64,000 bases of DNA from JACRAV01 sp964571235 (GTDB lineage Bacteria > Zixibacteria > MSB-5A5 > GN15 > FEB-12): the NCBI GenBank assembly GCA_964571235.1, contig CAZNAI010000001.1, forward strand, positions 186,001-250,000, given 5' to 3'. Position 1 is the first letter of the stretch. Each line of letters opens with the position of its first letter. Shown one piece after another: positions 16,424-25,208 of this stretch. The notes beneath the pieces are model-generated. The model was not told where the DNA came from. It made no database searches and saw only the letters and a program-made list of their open reading frames with translations. The translations under genes were made by a program, and so were the position numbers.

Positions 16424-17702
16424 GTCGATCAAAGTTCACGGGCTGGCCCGGGTTGAAGGCGAGGGGTCGATCCATGTCAAGTTCAAAGGAAATGATGTGG
16501 CCGATGTGAAATTTGAAATCTTCGAGCCGCCGCGCTTCTTCGAGGCCTTCCTGCGCGGAAGGCACTTTAGCGAAGTCCCTGACATTACCGCCCGTATCTG
16601 CGGAATTTGCCCGATCGCGTACCAGATGAGTTCGGTGCATGCCCTTGAATCAGCGCTTGGAATGACTGTCGGCGGCCAATTGCGCGCCCTACGCCGGCTC
16701 ATCTATTGCGGCGAGTGGATTGAAAGTCACGCCCTTCACATCTATTTGCTTCATGCACCGGATTTTCTGGGGTATGAAGACGCAATTCGGCTAGCCAAAG
16801 ATCACCCGGAAGCAGTCCAACGCGGCTTGCGACTAAAAAAGATCGGCAATGATCTTGTCCGTCTCTTGGGTGGTAGGGAGATTCACCCGGTGAATGTCCG
16901 AGTTGGTGGGTTCTACCGAGTGCCAACTCGTTCACAGTTGAATGCGCTGGTCGACGACCTGAAATGGGCGCGTGATGCCGCCAGCGAGACCGCGACCCTG
17001 GTAGCAACCTTCACATTCCCTGATTTCGAACAAGAGTATGAGTTTGTGTCAGTTAAACACCCCAGTGAGTATCCGTTCAACGAAGGATTGGTAGCATCGA
17101 ACCTCGGCATCGATATTCCGGTGCAACAGTACGAACATGTATTTGTAGAGGAGCATGTCAAACACTCTACTTCGCTTCACTCTCAGGTACGACGCCGCGG
17201 CGCGTACTTCACCGGACCAATGGCCCGTTACGCACTCTGCTACGACCAGTTGTCACCGTTGGCGAAACAAGTGGCATCGCATATTCGCCTTTCCACTCCC
17301 TGCAAGAATCCGTTCAAGAGTATTATGGTCCGGGCGATTGAAACAGTCTATGCCTGCGACGAAGCCCTGAGGATAATCGATCAGTATGAAATGCCGGAAT
17401 TCCCGGCTGTCGAGTGCCCTCCCAAATCCGGCGTCGGACACGCGGCCACCGAGGCCCCCCGTGGGCTTTTGTACCACCGGTACAAGACCGATGACCAAGG
17501 TCTGATCCAAGAAGCGAAAATCGTCCCCCCCACGTCGCAAAACCAGAAGACTATCGAAAACGATTTGCGCCATTTCATTCCCCCGCGCATTCACCTTTCG
17601 CCGGAAGAACTCACCTGGCAGTGTGAGCAAGCGGTACGCAATTATGATCCGTGTATTTCCTGTTCCTGCCATTATTTGAAACTGACCGTCGAACGGGAGT
17701 GA
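16413..17702 (+). CDS. hydA: group 3b [NiFe]-hydrogenase alpha (large, catalytic) subunit
   Basis: A 429-residue catalytic subunit. Both nickel-iron motifs are present: L1 RICGICP with C63 and C66, and L2 DPCISCSCH with C414 and C417. The last nine residues after H420 (YLKLTVERE) form the C-terminal peptide that the maturation protease removes after nickel insertion. Absence of a membrane anchor, together with the gamma and beta partners, assigns the enzyme to the bidirectional cytosolic NAD(P)-coupled group 3b. Members oxidise H2 or evolve it from NAD(P)H, and some reduce polysulfide. ATG 16413 is used instead of an upstream in-frame start at 16383. Confidence 0.95.
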   Translation: MKGKSIKVHGLARVEGEGSIHVKFKGNDVADVKFEIFEPPRFFEAFLRGRHFSEVPDITARICGICPIAYQMSSVHALESALGMTVGGQLRALRRLIYCGEWIESHALHIYLLHAPDFLGYEDAIRLAKDHPEAVQRGLRLKKIGNDLVRLLGGREIHPVNVRVGGFYRVPTRSQLNALVDDLKWARDAASETATLVATFTFPDFEQEYEFVSVKHPSEYPFNEGLVASNLGIDIPVQQYEHVFVEEHVKHSTSLHSQVRRRGAYFTGPMARYALCYDQLSPLAKQVASHIRLSTPCKNPFKSIMVRAIETVYACDEALRIIDQYEMPEFPAVECPPKSGVGHAATEAPRGLLYHRYKTDDQGLIQEAKIVPPTSQNQKTIENDLRHFIPPRIHLSPEELTWQCEQAVRNYDPCISCSCHYLKLTVERE

Positions 17703-17708
17703 GTACCT

Positions 17709-18167
17709 ATGGCAAGGGTTCGGCGAGCGATCATTGGTGTCGGGAATCTGTATCGACAGGATGATTCTGCGGGGATTATTGCCGCACGGCGCCTGACCGC
17801 GAATGATCAGCTTTCGGCCGAGATTATAGAATCGTCGGGCGAGGGCGCTGATCTGTTGGAACTTATGCGCGACCGCGACGAAGTACTCATCATCGACGCC
17901 GTCTCGTCCGGCCAAACACCGGGATTCATTCATCGGTTCGATATCAGATCGCAGTCTATTCCCAGCGATACTCTCCCCGGCTCGAGCCACGCCTTTGGCG
18001 TTGCTGAAGCCCTTGAAATGGCTCGTGCGCTCGGAACACTCCCTTCAACGTGCAGAGTCTACGGCATAGAGGGAAAATCATTTAAGTTCGGTACCGAGTT
18101 ATCCCCCGGCGTAGCCGGAGCAATCGATCAGGTTGTAGACGAACTCACTTGTCAATTCGCTCGGTGA
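17709..18167 (+). CDS. hydrogenase maturation endopeptidase (HycI/HyaD family)
   Basis: A 152-residue M52-family protease that trims the C-terminus of the nickel-loaded large subunit. The N-terminal GVGNLYRQDDSAG holds the first acidic nickel ligand (D18/D19), LIIDAV the second, and SSHAFG the histidine ligand, all in the expected order and spacing. It lies 6 bp behind the large-subunit gene whose product it must process. Confidence 0.92.
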   Translation: MARVRRAIIGVGNLYRQDDSAGIIAARRLTANDQLSAEIIESSGEGADLLELMRDRDEVLIIDAVSSGQTPGFIHRFDIRSQSIPSDTLPGSSHAFGVAEALEMARALGTLPSTCRVYGIEGKSFKFGTELSPGVAGAIDQVVDELTCQFAR

Positions 18168-18173
18168 ACCAAT

Positions 18174-18584
18174 ATGCACGAACTATCCATTGCCCAAAAT
18201 ATCGTCGCCTCGGTCGTGGACTACTTAGAGCGACATCATCCTCACTGCAACAAAGTCGCGGCCGTGGGCGTGCGGGTCGGATTGCTGACTGATCTGTCAC
18301 CCGACGCTCTGGCGTTTGGCTACGAAGTGAGTTGCAACGGCACCGTGTTGGATGGTTCGACCATTGAGATCGAAAGAGTACCAGTCACCGCACGTTGCCA
18401 GGACTGTGGGAAACGTACTACCGTTGAGAATTTACTTTTCAAGTGCGCTGACTGCCGGAGCGGTAATCTTGAAATGGAAACCGGCATGGAGCTTGATTTG
18501 GCCTGGGTGCAAATTGAGAGCGGTTCGGACAATCGGGAGCCGGACCGACTTCCGCTACAGCACACTCCGCAGGAATCAAAATGA
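18174..18584 (+). CDS. hypA: hydrogenase nickel insertion protein HypA
   Basis: A 136-residue HypA. MHELSIAQNIV is the canonical N-terminus; the His2 next to the start binds nickel. The structural zinc site is C-x2-C-x(13-15)-C-x2-C (CQDCGKR and FKCADCRSG). It delivers nickel with HypB to the large subunit. The C-terminus has a hydrophilic tail of about 20 residues beyond the usual end. The stop overlaps the hypB ATG by 4 bp. Confidence 0.93.
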   Translation: MHELSIAQNIVASVVDYLERHHPHCNKVAAVGVRVGLLTDLSPDALAFGYEVSCNGTVLDGSTIEIERVPVTARCQDCGKRTTVENLLFKCADCRSGNLEMETGMELDLAWVQIESGSDNREPDRLPLQHTPQESK

Positions 18585-19255
18585 ACGACAAAGTCACGGT
18601 CGAAAAGAAAATATTGTCTGAAAATGACCGAGTGGCGGCCGAGCTTCGTGCACGGTTCGAACAAAACCGCCTGCTTGTTCTCAACCTGGTCAGTTCCCCC
18701 GGTTCGGGAAAAACTTCGCTGTTGGAACAAACAATCCGCCAATTGGGAACTACTGTGCCAATGGCATTGATCGCCGGCGATGTTCAGACTGAAAACGACG
18801 CCAATCGACTACGTAGTGCCGGAGCAGAGATTTCCCGCCCGATCGTGACCGGCGGGGCATGTCATCTCGATGCACGCATGGTCAGCCGTGAAGTCGATAC
18901 CCTCAACCTGAACCGGCTGGATCTTTTGATCATCGAAAATGTCGGTAATCTAGTCTGCCCGTCCAGTTACGATCTTGGCGAGGCGATGAAAGTGGTGATC
19001 ATCAGCACAACTGAGGGCGATGACAAGCCGCTCAAGTATCCCGGTATGTTCCGGCGCTCTACGGTGATGGTGATCAACAAGATCGACTTGCTGGGCATGT
19101 CGGACTTTTCAATAGAGCGGGTGAGAGAAAACGCCCTTCGCATCAATGCCGGACTGAAAATTATCGAGCTCTCCTGTCGTAGTGGGATCGGTCTCGATGG
19201 GTGGTACCAGTGGTTGATCGCCGAGATAGCGATTCGAAAGAGTGGCAAAGAGTGA
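18581..19255 (+). CDS. hypB: hydrogenase nickel incorporation GTPase HypB
   Basis: A 224-residue SIMIBI-class GTPase. The P-loop is SSPGSGKTS; the nickel/zinc-binding region shows GGACHLDA; the guanine-specificity part is VINKIDL. There is no histidine-rich N-terminal nickel-storage stretch and no N-terminal CxxCGC motif, so this is the minimal form. It energises nickel transfer from HypA. It is coupled to hypA (4-bp overlap) and to hypF (GTGA overlap at 19252-19255). Confidence 0.93.
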   Translation: MNDKVTVEKKILSENDRVAAELRARFEQNRLLVLNLVSSPGSGKTSLLEQTIRQLGTTVPMALIAGDVQTENDANRLRSAGAEISRPIVTGGACHLDARMVSREVDTLNLNRLDLLIIENVGNLVCPSSYDLGEAMKVVIISTTEGDDKPLKYPGMFRRSTVMVINKIDLLGMSDFSIERVRENALRINAGLKIIELSCRSGIGLDGWYQWLIAEIAIRKSGKE

Positions 19256-21582
19256 AAGCCATAAACACCGCACAATCTGCCGACTCGATCTCGTGCGAAC
19301 GCCGTAAAATCTCCGTGCGCGGAACTGTGCAGGGTGTCGGTTTTCGCCCTTTTGTTTACAGACTCGCCACGCAACTCGGATTGTCAGGTTGGGTAAGTAA
19401 TGATTCAGTGGGCGTTGCGATAGAGCTCCAAGGATCGGCCGAGACCATCGCCACTTTCATGCGTCTCTTATCCGGCGACTGTCCTCCTCTGGCCAAAATC
19501 ACCAACATTGACTCCGTCCTGATCCCGGTTGTGGAACCGTCGCCGTTTATCATAAAGCCGAGTCATCAGCTTGGTTCATCAGCTCCGGTCATTCCCCCCG
19601 ATGTCGCTGTGTGCGATGATTGCCTCCGCGAATTGCGTGATCCCAATGACCGACGATTCCGCTATCCCTTCATCAATTGTACAAATTGCGGTCCGCGCTT
19701 CACGATCACCTCCGGACTTCCATATGATCGTCCCCTAACCACCATGCACAAGTTTCAGATGTGCCCGCAATGCGCGTCGGAGTACTCAGTTCCGCTCAAC
19801 CGGCGATTCCATGCTCAGCCCAACGCCTGCCCAACATGCGGGCCAAAACTCTGGCTCCACAACGGCACAAGTGAACTACCTGATGACGATGTTGTCGCCA
19901 CAACGCAGGCGGCTCTACGCGCGGGAAAGATCGTAGCATTGAAAAGCCTTGGAGGGTTTCACCTGGCTTGCGACGCAACCAATCCGGCGGCGATAGCAGA
20001 ACTCAGAAAGCGCAAACATCGCCCGCACAAGCCGTTTGCGGTCATGGTCGCCGATCTTCAGGCGGCGCTTTGTCACTGTGACGTTACAATGAAAGAGACA
20101 GGAATTCTCATTGGTTCTACCCGCCCAATCGTCCTTCTCAGGCGCAAGAGAGATTCGCGCATTTCGCCAGCAGTCGCCCCCGATACCGACCAACTCGGCC
20201 TTATGCTCCCGTCGACGCCGCTTCATCATCTTCTGTTTGATAAGTCTATCACAGCTCTGGTGATGACCAGCGGGAACCTGACCGACGAGCCTATCGTGAT
20301 CGGAAATGACGAAGCCATCGAACGCCTCCTCAAGATTGCAGACTTGTTTGTACTCCACGACCGCGATATCCTCCAGCGAATGGACGATTCGATATTCCAA
20401 CAATCGGATCGACAACCGCGCATTTTGAGACGCGCACGTGGAATCGTTCCGGAGCCAATCACCCTACCTTTCGATTTATCAGATCCAATTCTGGCGTGCG
20501 GCGCAGAACTAAAAAGCACGGTTGCGATCGGCATTAAAGATCAAGTCGTTCTTAGCCAACACTTGGGAGATTTGGACAACCCGCTTTCGCTGGACAACTA
20601 CGACGCAACAATTAAACATCTGTCTACCCTGCTCGATACAAGACCTTCTGTCATCGCCCATGATCTGCATCCGGACTATCTCTCGACCCGCTGGGCCAGG
20701 ATTCAATCCGATGCGAGACACGTAGAAGTTCAGCATCACCATGCCCACTTAGTTTCGGTAATGACAGAGAATAACGAATTGGAGCCCTGTCTTGGAATTA
20801 TCCTGGACGGCTCCGGCTACGGTACCGACGGTACGATCTGGGGTGGCGAATTGCTATTTGGTGACGCTGTCTCGTTTCGCCGCTTGGCCTGGCTTGATCC
20901 CGTAGGAATGCCCGGCGGCGAGACTGCCATTCACGAACCCTGGCGCATGGCGCTGAGCTACCTCCGCCACTCGCATCCCGAATCTGCCGCCGAGTTCGCG
21001 ATCACCCGGATGTCGATTCCACCCCGCCAAGTTGAGATTGCTCTGGACCAGTTGGCCCAAAACGTGAACTCGCCGCTCACCTCCAGTTGCGGACGGCTGT
21101 TCGACGGCGTCTCGGCTCTGCTGGGGCTTTGCCCGACGATTACCTACGAAGCTCAGGCGGCCATCTTGCTTGAAAGAGTTGCGTCGCAATTAGGACCCTT
21201 GCGCACTATGGAAATCAGTGACATTATTGGTTCCTCACTGGGGGCGATCAATACCGCGCCGCTAATCAGCGAGATTTGCCGGCGACAGCGCAGTGGCGAC
21301 TCACTCCCTCGTATCGCCCGGCAGTTCCATCAAGAGTTGGCTCTCCTTTTTGTTTCGGCGGCGGTCAGTGCGCGATCTGAGGGGTTCGGCAACAGGATAG
21401 CGCTAAGCGGTGGAGTTTATCAGAACAAATTGTTCTTTGAGTTTATCTCGTCAATCTTACGGGATCTGGAATTTGAAGTCATATGCCACCAGAAGGTACC
21501 AACCAATGACGGCGGCTTGTCGCTCGGGCAACTTGTCATTGCTAACGCCGCGCTTACCGCTCACCCGGAGAAACGAGATTAG
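19252..21582 (+). CDS. hypF: carbamoyltransferase HypF
   Basis: A 776-residue HypF that converts carbamoyl phosphate and ATP into the carbamoyl group later turned into cyanide ligand. Domains in order: acylphosphatase (VRGTVQGVGFRPFVY), two zinc-finger-like repeats (CDDC...CTNCGPRFTI and CPQC...CPTCGPKLWL), a YrdC-like nucleotide-binding domain (KPFAVMV), and a Kae1/TobZ-like domain with the HHHAH metal motif. The frame is open upstream, but GTG 19252 overlapping the hypB TGA is the most likely start, leaving a short leader before the acylphosphatase domain. Confidence 0.95.
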   Translation: MKAINTAQSADSISCERRKISVRGTVQGVGFRPFVYRLATQLGLSGWVSNDSVGVAIELQGSAETIATFMRLLSGDCPPLAKITNIDSVLIPVVEPSPFIIKPSHQLGSSAPVIPPDVAVCDDCLRELRDPNDRRFRYPFINCTNCGPRFTITSGLPYDRPLTTMHKFQMCPQCASEYSVPLNRRFHAQPNACPTCGPKLWLHNGTSELPDDDVVATTQAALRAGKIVALKSLGGFHLACDATNPAAIAELRKRKHRPHKPFAVMVADLQAALCHCDVTMKETGILIGSTRPIVLLRRKRDSRISPAVAPDTDQLGLMLPSTPLHHLLFDKSITALVMTSGNLTDEPIVIGNDEAIERLLKIADLFVLHDRDILQRMDDSIFQQSDRQPRILRRARGIVPEPITLPFDLSDPILACGAELKSTVAIGIKDQVVLSQHLGDLDNPLSLDNYDATIKHLSTLLDTRPSVIAHDLHPDYLSTRWARIQSDARHVEVQHHHAHLVSVMTENNELEPCLGIILDGSGYGTDGTIWGGELLFGDAVSFRRLAWLDPVGMPGGETAIHEPWRMALSYLRHSHPESAAEFAITRMSIPPRQVEIALDQLAQNVNSPLTSSCGRLFDGVSALLGLCPTITYEAQAAILLERVASQLGPLRTMEISDIIGSSLGAINTAPLISEICRRQRSGDSLPRIARQFHQELALLFVSAAVSARSEGFGNRIALSGGVYQNKLFFEFISSILRDLEFEVICHQKVPTNDGGLSLGQLVIANAALTAHPEKRD

Positions 21583-21584
21583 CT

Positions 21585-21830
21585 ATGTGCCTTGCCGTTC
21601 CGGGAGTACTGCGGGAAATAGTCACTGAGCACGGTTTACGCTTTGGTCTTGTCGATTTCTCGGGCGTAACTGTCCGCGTCTGCCTTGAATTGGTCCCCGA
21701 GGCACAGGTTTGCGATTTTCTCTTGGTCCACGCCGGCACCGCCCTTCAGATCGTCGATGAGCAAACCGCGTTAGAGACTATAGCTCTTATCGATAAGCTA
21801 ACCCACGCCGACGAAACAAATCAGCCATGA
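21585..21830 (+). CDS. hypC: hydrogenase assembly chaperone HypC
   Basis: An 81-residue HypC starting MCLAVPG; Cys2 is the residue that holds the Fe(CN)2CO precursor together with HypD. The rest is the expected small OB-like barrel (VDFSGVTVRVCLELVPEAQ, DFLLVHAGTALQIVDE). It begins 2 bp behind hypF and overlaps hypD by 4 bp. Confidence 0.95.
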   Translation: MCLAVPGVLREIVTEHGLRFGLVDFSGVTVRVCLELVPEAQVCDFLLVHAGTALQIVDEQTALETIALIDKLTHADETNQP

Positions 21831-22942
21831 AGTTTGACCAATTCAAATCTCCACAGGCGGCATTCGCTATTTTGGAGGATATCCGCCGAACTGTGACGCG
21901 GTCGTGGACAATCATGGAAGTCTGCGGCGGGCAAACCCACGCCATTATCAACAGCGGAATCGATCAGCTACTTCCCCCGGAAGTCCGGCTGGTGCACGGC
22001 CCCGGCTGTCCCGTGTGCGTCACTCCGACAGAATTGATTGATCAGGCCATCGCATATGCCAAATTGCCCAACACTGTGCTGGCAAGCTTTGGCGATATGC
22101 TACGGGTGCCCGGAAGCCACCGGAACCTATTTGAGACCCGGGCCGACGGCGGCCGAGTAGAAATAGTAGGTTCGGCACTGGAGGCGCTGGCATTCGCCAG
22201 AAATCATCGTGACTTGAATGTTATATTCTTCGCCGTCGGATTCGAGACAACCGCCCCCTCGACTGCCATTGCGGCGAGGCAGGCCGTTCGCGAAGAACTA
22301 ACCAATTTTTCGATCCTGTCGGCGCACGTCTTGGTAACACCGGCGATGGTCTCGCTTGTCAGCGGGCCGTCTCCCATTGTGAAGGCCTACCTTGCCGCCG
22401 GGCATGTCGCCACGGTCATGGGGGCACAGGGGTACGAAATTCTGTCGCGCGACTATAAGATCCCAGTGGTTATCACTGGATTTGATCTGGTAGATCTTTT
22501 GCTGGGGATTCGAGCGGCGGTCCACCAACTCGAACGAGGCACAGCCCGTGTTGAAAATATGTATGCGCGAGTTGTTCGTGACGAAGGAAATTGCGCGGCC
22601 AGGGAATTGCTGGAGGAAATTTTTCAGCCCGAAGACCGGGTCTGGCGCGGTATCGGAATGATCCCCCAAAGCGGCCTGCGTTTGCGGGACCAATATGCGC
22701 ACTTGAGCCCAACCCAATTGAGTCATGTCCAAGGGAGTGATTCTCACGAGAGTGCTGACTGTTGTGCCGGAGAGATACTACAAGGCAAAAAGTCTCCTCT
22801 GGACTGCCCTTTGTTCGGGAACAAGTGCGATCCCGTGCACCCGCTTGGCGCACCCATGGTCTCTTCGGAGGGAGCCTGTTCTGCGTATTTTACAAACCAC
22901 CGACGGAGTCTTCATGTCGCAAATAGAGAAGCCAGCCGGTAG
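21827..22942 (+). CDS. hypD: hydrogenase formation protein HypD
   Basis: A 371-residue HypD, the iron-sulfur scaffold on which the Fe(CN)2CO group is assembled. Signature parts are MEVCGGQTHAI, GPGCPVCVTP and FAVGFETTAPSTA; the C-terminal cysteines for the [4Fe-4S] cluster are in the ADCCAGEI and FGNKCDPVHPLGAPMVSSEGACSAY region. It overlaps hypC (4 bp) and hypE (29 bp). Confidence 0.95.
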   Translation: MKFDQFKSPQAAFAILEDIRRTVTRSWTIMEVCGGQTHAIINSGIDQLLPPEVRLVHGPGCPVCVTPTELIDQAIAYAKLPNTVLASFGDMLRVPGSHRNLFETRADGGRVEIVGSALEALAFARNHRDLNVIFFAVGFETTAPSTAIAARQAVREELTNFSILSAHVLVTPAMVSLVSGPSPIVKAYLAAGHVATVMGAQGYEILSRDYKIPVVITGFDLVDLLLGIRAAVHQLERGTARVENMYARVVRDEGNCAARELLEEIFQPEDRVWRGIGMIPQSGLRLRDQYAHLSPTQLSHVQGSDSHESADCCAGEILQGKKSPLDCPLFGNKCDPVHPLGAPMVSSEGACSAYFTNHRRSLHVANREASR

Positions 22943-23942
22943 AATCCTCCTCAGCCACGGTTCTGGCGGCGGGATGTCGCATGAGTTGATCTCAGAGCTT
23001 ATTCTCCCTGCATTTAACAATCCCGAACTCAATCGACTTGCCGACGCGGCGCGGCTCGACTTTGGTGACAACAAAGTGGCTTTCACAACCGATGCCTACG
23101 TCGTCGATCCTCTCTTTTTTCCCGGCGGAGATATCGGCGCACTGGCAGTTAATGGCACCGTCAATGATCTGGCGGTTTCCGGAGCCGAGCCTCTCTGGCT
23201 CAGTGTGAGCTTAATCATCGAAGAAGGACTGCCGATTGAAATTCTAAAGCGTGTACTGCTGTCTATGCAGAAAGCGGCAACCGAGGCGAACGTGACAATT
23301 GTCACCGGCGATACCAAAGTTGTTCAACGCGGTAAGGCCGATAAGCTCTTTGTCATAACGTCCGGGATCGGCAGGGTTTTTCCTGAAATCGAACTTGGAG
23401 TTGAGCGAATCACGGCGGGCGACAAAGTCCTGTTGTCAGGAACTTTGGGAGACCACGGCGTTGCCGTCCTGCTGGCGAGACAAGCATTCTCGATGAGCGG
23501 CAAGGTCGAGAGCGACACCGCGCCTCTCCACATGATGACTAAAGACATGCTCCTTGCCGGTGGCGGCGCGATAAAAGTCATGCGCGACCCGACCCGTGGC
23601 GGACTCGCCTCAACTCTCAACGAATTTGTGGGCGGCCTTCCGGTCGGAGTGGCAATAGACGAAAACGCAATTCTTGTAAAGCCGGATGTTCGCGCCGCGT
23701 GTGACCTACTCGGGTTTGATCCCTTGCATATCGCCAATGAAGGGAAACTGGTAGCGGTCGTATCGGCTGACCGGGCCGAGAAAGTTCTGTCTGTCATGCA
23801 GAGTCACCCGATTGGGAAAAACGCGACTATCATTGGCGAGATCGTATCAGATCGTCCGGGGACGGTGGTAGCGCGTACACCACTTGGGACATATCGATTT
23901 GTCACTTTGCCGATGGGGGAATTGCTCCCTCGCATCTGCTGA
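22914..23942 (+). CDS. hypE: hydrogenase expression/formation protein HypE
   Basis: A 342-residue PurM-like ATPase that dehydrates the carbamoyl group on its own C-terminal cysteine to thiocyanate. The protein ends PRIC, the invariant HypE terminus. The N-terminal LLSHGSGGGMSHELI and DPTRGGLASTLNE motifs are intact. The frame extends upstream to 22725, but ATG 22914 is preceded by GGAG and begins the conserved part; this gives a 29-bp overlap with hypD. It is the last gene of the operon; no clear terminator follows. Confidence 0.95.
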   Translation: MSQIEKPAGRILLSHGSGGGMSHELISELILPAFNNPELNRLADAARLDFGDNKVAFTTDAYVVDPLFFPGGDIGALAVNGTVNDLAVSGAEPLWLSVSLIIEEGLPIEILKRVLLSMQKAATEANVTIVTGDTKVVQRGKADKLFVITSGIGRVFPEIELGVERITAGDKVLLSGTLGDHGVAVLLARQAFSMSGKVESDTAPLHMMTKDMLLAGGGAIKVMRDPTRGGLASTLNEFVGGLPVGVAIDENAILVKPDVRAACDLLGFDPLHIANEGKLVAVVSADRAEKVLSVMQSHPIGKNATIIGEIVSDRPGTVVARTPLGTYRFVTLPMGELLPRIC

Positions 23943-24052
23943 GCCACCAGCCTGTTTCTATTTCCACTGGCATAGCGGTTAAGCCGACATCTACCCTCCC
24001 ACCCCATTTCCGATTGCTCCTAAGGTCTTGCCCGGCCAAAAGATACATTAGA

Positions 24053-24081
24053 TTGACATTGCCTCGAGAGATCACTAAACT
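24053..24081 (+). promoter_or_regulatory. predicted promoter before the flippase-like gene
   Basis: TTGACA (24053-24058), 17-bp spacer, TAAACT (24076-24081). It lies in the 225-bp gap after hypE and would start transcription near 24088, about 80 bases before the ATG at 24168. The preceding ten bases are close to those before the -35 at 4017. Confidence 0.45.
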
Positions 24082-24167
24082 GATCACACTATGGTTAGCC
24101 GTATGGACTTTCATATTAAGGCGATACTGGCACTATAGAGCCAACCCCGACTCCTCTCACCCATTCC

Positions 24168-25100
24168 ATGAATTCATCAGCGAAAAAAGCGCTCGGGATT
24201 GCAATAAAAGCGGCGTTGACTTTGGTCGTCATCTACTTCGTCGCCTACCAGTTGATTGACAATTGGCACGCCGTGTTGGAATTCAAGTGGCGACTGAATA
24301 TCCCGCTGATTGCTTTGTCGCTTGTACTGCACCTGATCACGTTTGCTCTCTTCGCCTGGGTATGGTGTCTACTTATGGTTGGTTTCGGACATCAGGTGCC
24401 ATTGCGACACGGTTTCAAAGTTGCCTATATCGCCAATCTCGGGAGATACATTCCGGGGCGAATCTGGCCGGTGTTCGGCATGCTCTATGTCGCAAATCAA
24501 ATCAAAATCCCCAAAGAGACTGCCGTCATGTCGTGGGGAATAGCACAAATATACGCTATCCCGCCGTCGCTGGTGGTGGCGCTGACCGGCATGTGGCTCT
24601 TTCCCGAAATGCTTTCTGGTGGCTGGGGAGAATTTCTCAAGGGTCAGTTGCCGGTCTTGTCGACTCTGACCGCCGCAATCTCAGTTTGTCTGCTCTTTCT
24701 TCCCAAGCTGGTCGTACGGTTTCTCAATTTCTTTTTGGTCAAATTCAAACGAACTCCGGTTCATTTTGACCTGTCAATCGGCCGTGCCATTTCCATCTAC
24801 TTCGGATATTTGGTTTCTTGGACAGTCTACGGCTTGGCATTCTGGGTCTTCCTGCTCTCGCTATCTCCGGAACATCAGATCGGCCCGGGTCCGGCCATCG
24901 GCGCTTTTGTCACCGCCTATCAGGCGGGGTATTTCATGATCTTTGCACCGGGCGGAATTGGCGCTCGGGAACTGGTGATGTCCGCCACTTTGGCGCCGTT
25001 TATCGGCCCGGCTTCGGTGGGGGTAGCGGTGGCCGCGCGAATTTGGAACACACTGAGCGATGTGGTCGCATCGATCATCGCGATCAAAATCCGGCTCTAA
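24168..25100 (+). CDS. flippase-like integral membrane protein (UPF0104 / LPG synthase TM domain family)
   Basis: A 310-residue membrane protein with about eight predicted transmembrane segments, resembling the lysylphosphatidylglycerol synthase transmembrane region (PF03706). Family-like stretches are GFKVAYIANLGRYIPGRIWPVFGMLYVA and the C-terminal GGIGARELVMSATLAP, where the arginine-glutamate pair is conserved. Relatives include the flippase half of MprF and many proteins beside glycosyltransferases; they are thought to move lipids or lipid-linked sugars. The soluble synthase half is absent. The large YfhO-type protein follows after 108 bp. Confidence 0.75.
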   Translation: MNSSAKKALGIAIKAALTLVVIYFVAYQLIDNWHAVLEFKWRLNIPLIALSLVLHLITFALFAWVWCLLMVGFGHQVPLRHGFKVAYIANLGRYIPGRIWPVFGMLYVANQIKIPKETAVMSWGIAQIYAIPPSLVVALTGMWLFPEMLSGGWGEFLKGQLPVLSTLTAAISVCLLFLPKLVVRFLNFFLVKFKRTPVHFDLSIGRAISIYFGYLVSWTVYGLAFWVFLLSLSPEHQIGPGPAIGAFVTAYQAGYFMIFAPGGIGARELVMSATLAPFIGPASVGVAVAARIWNTLSDVVASIIAIKIRL

Positions 25101-25208
25101 CGGCAAACCGAGAGTTTCTTCTTCGCCGATATTGGTTGCCAATACTTCGCCGAATGAATATCCTGAGGCAATAAACCGCTCGACCAATCCCGAAAACCGA
25201 GGGACATT

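Noticed and set aside
17253..17990. 245-codon minus-strand frame across the hydrogenase large subunit and protease genes
   Set aside because: Shadow of two certain genes; no independent evidence.
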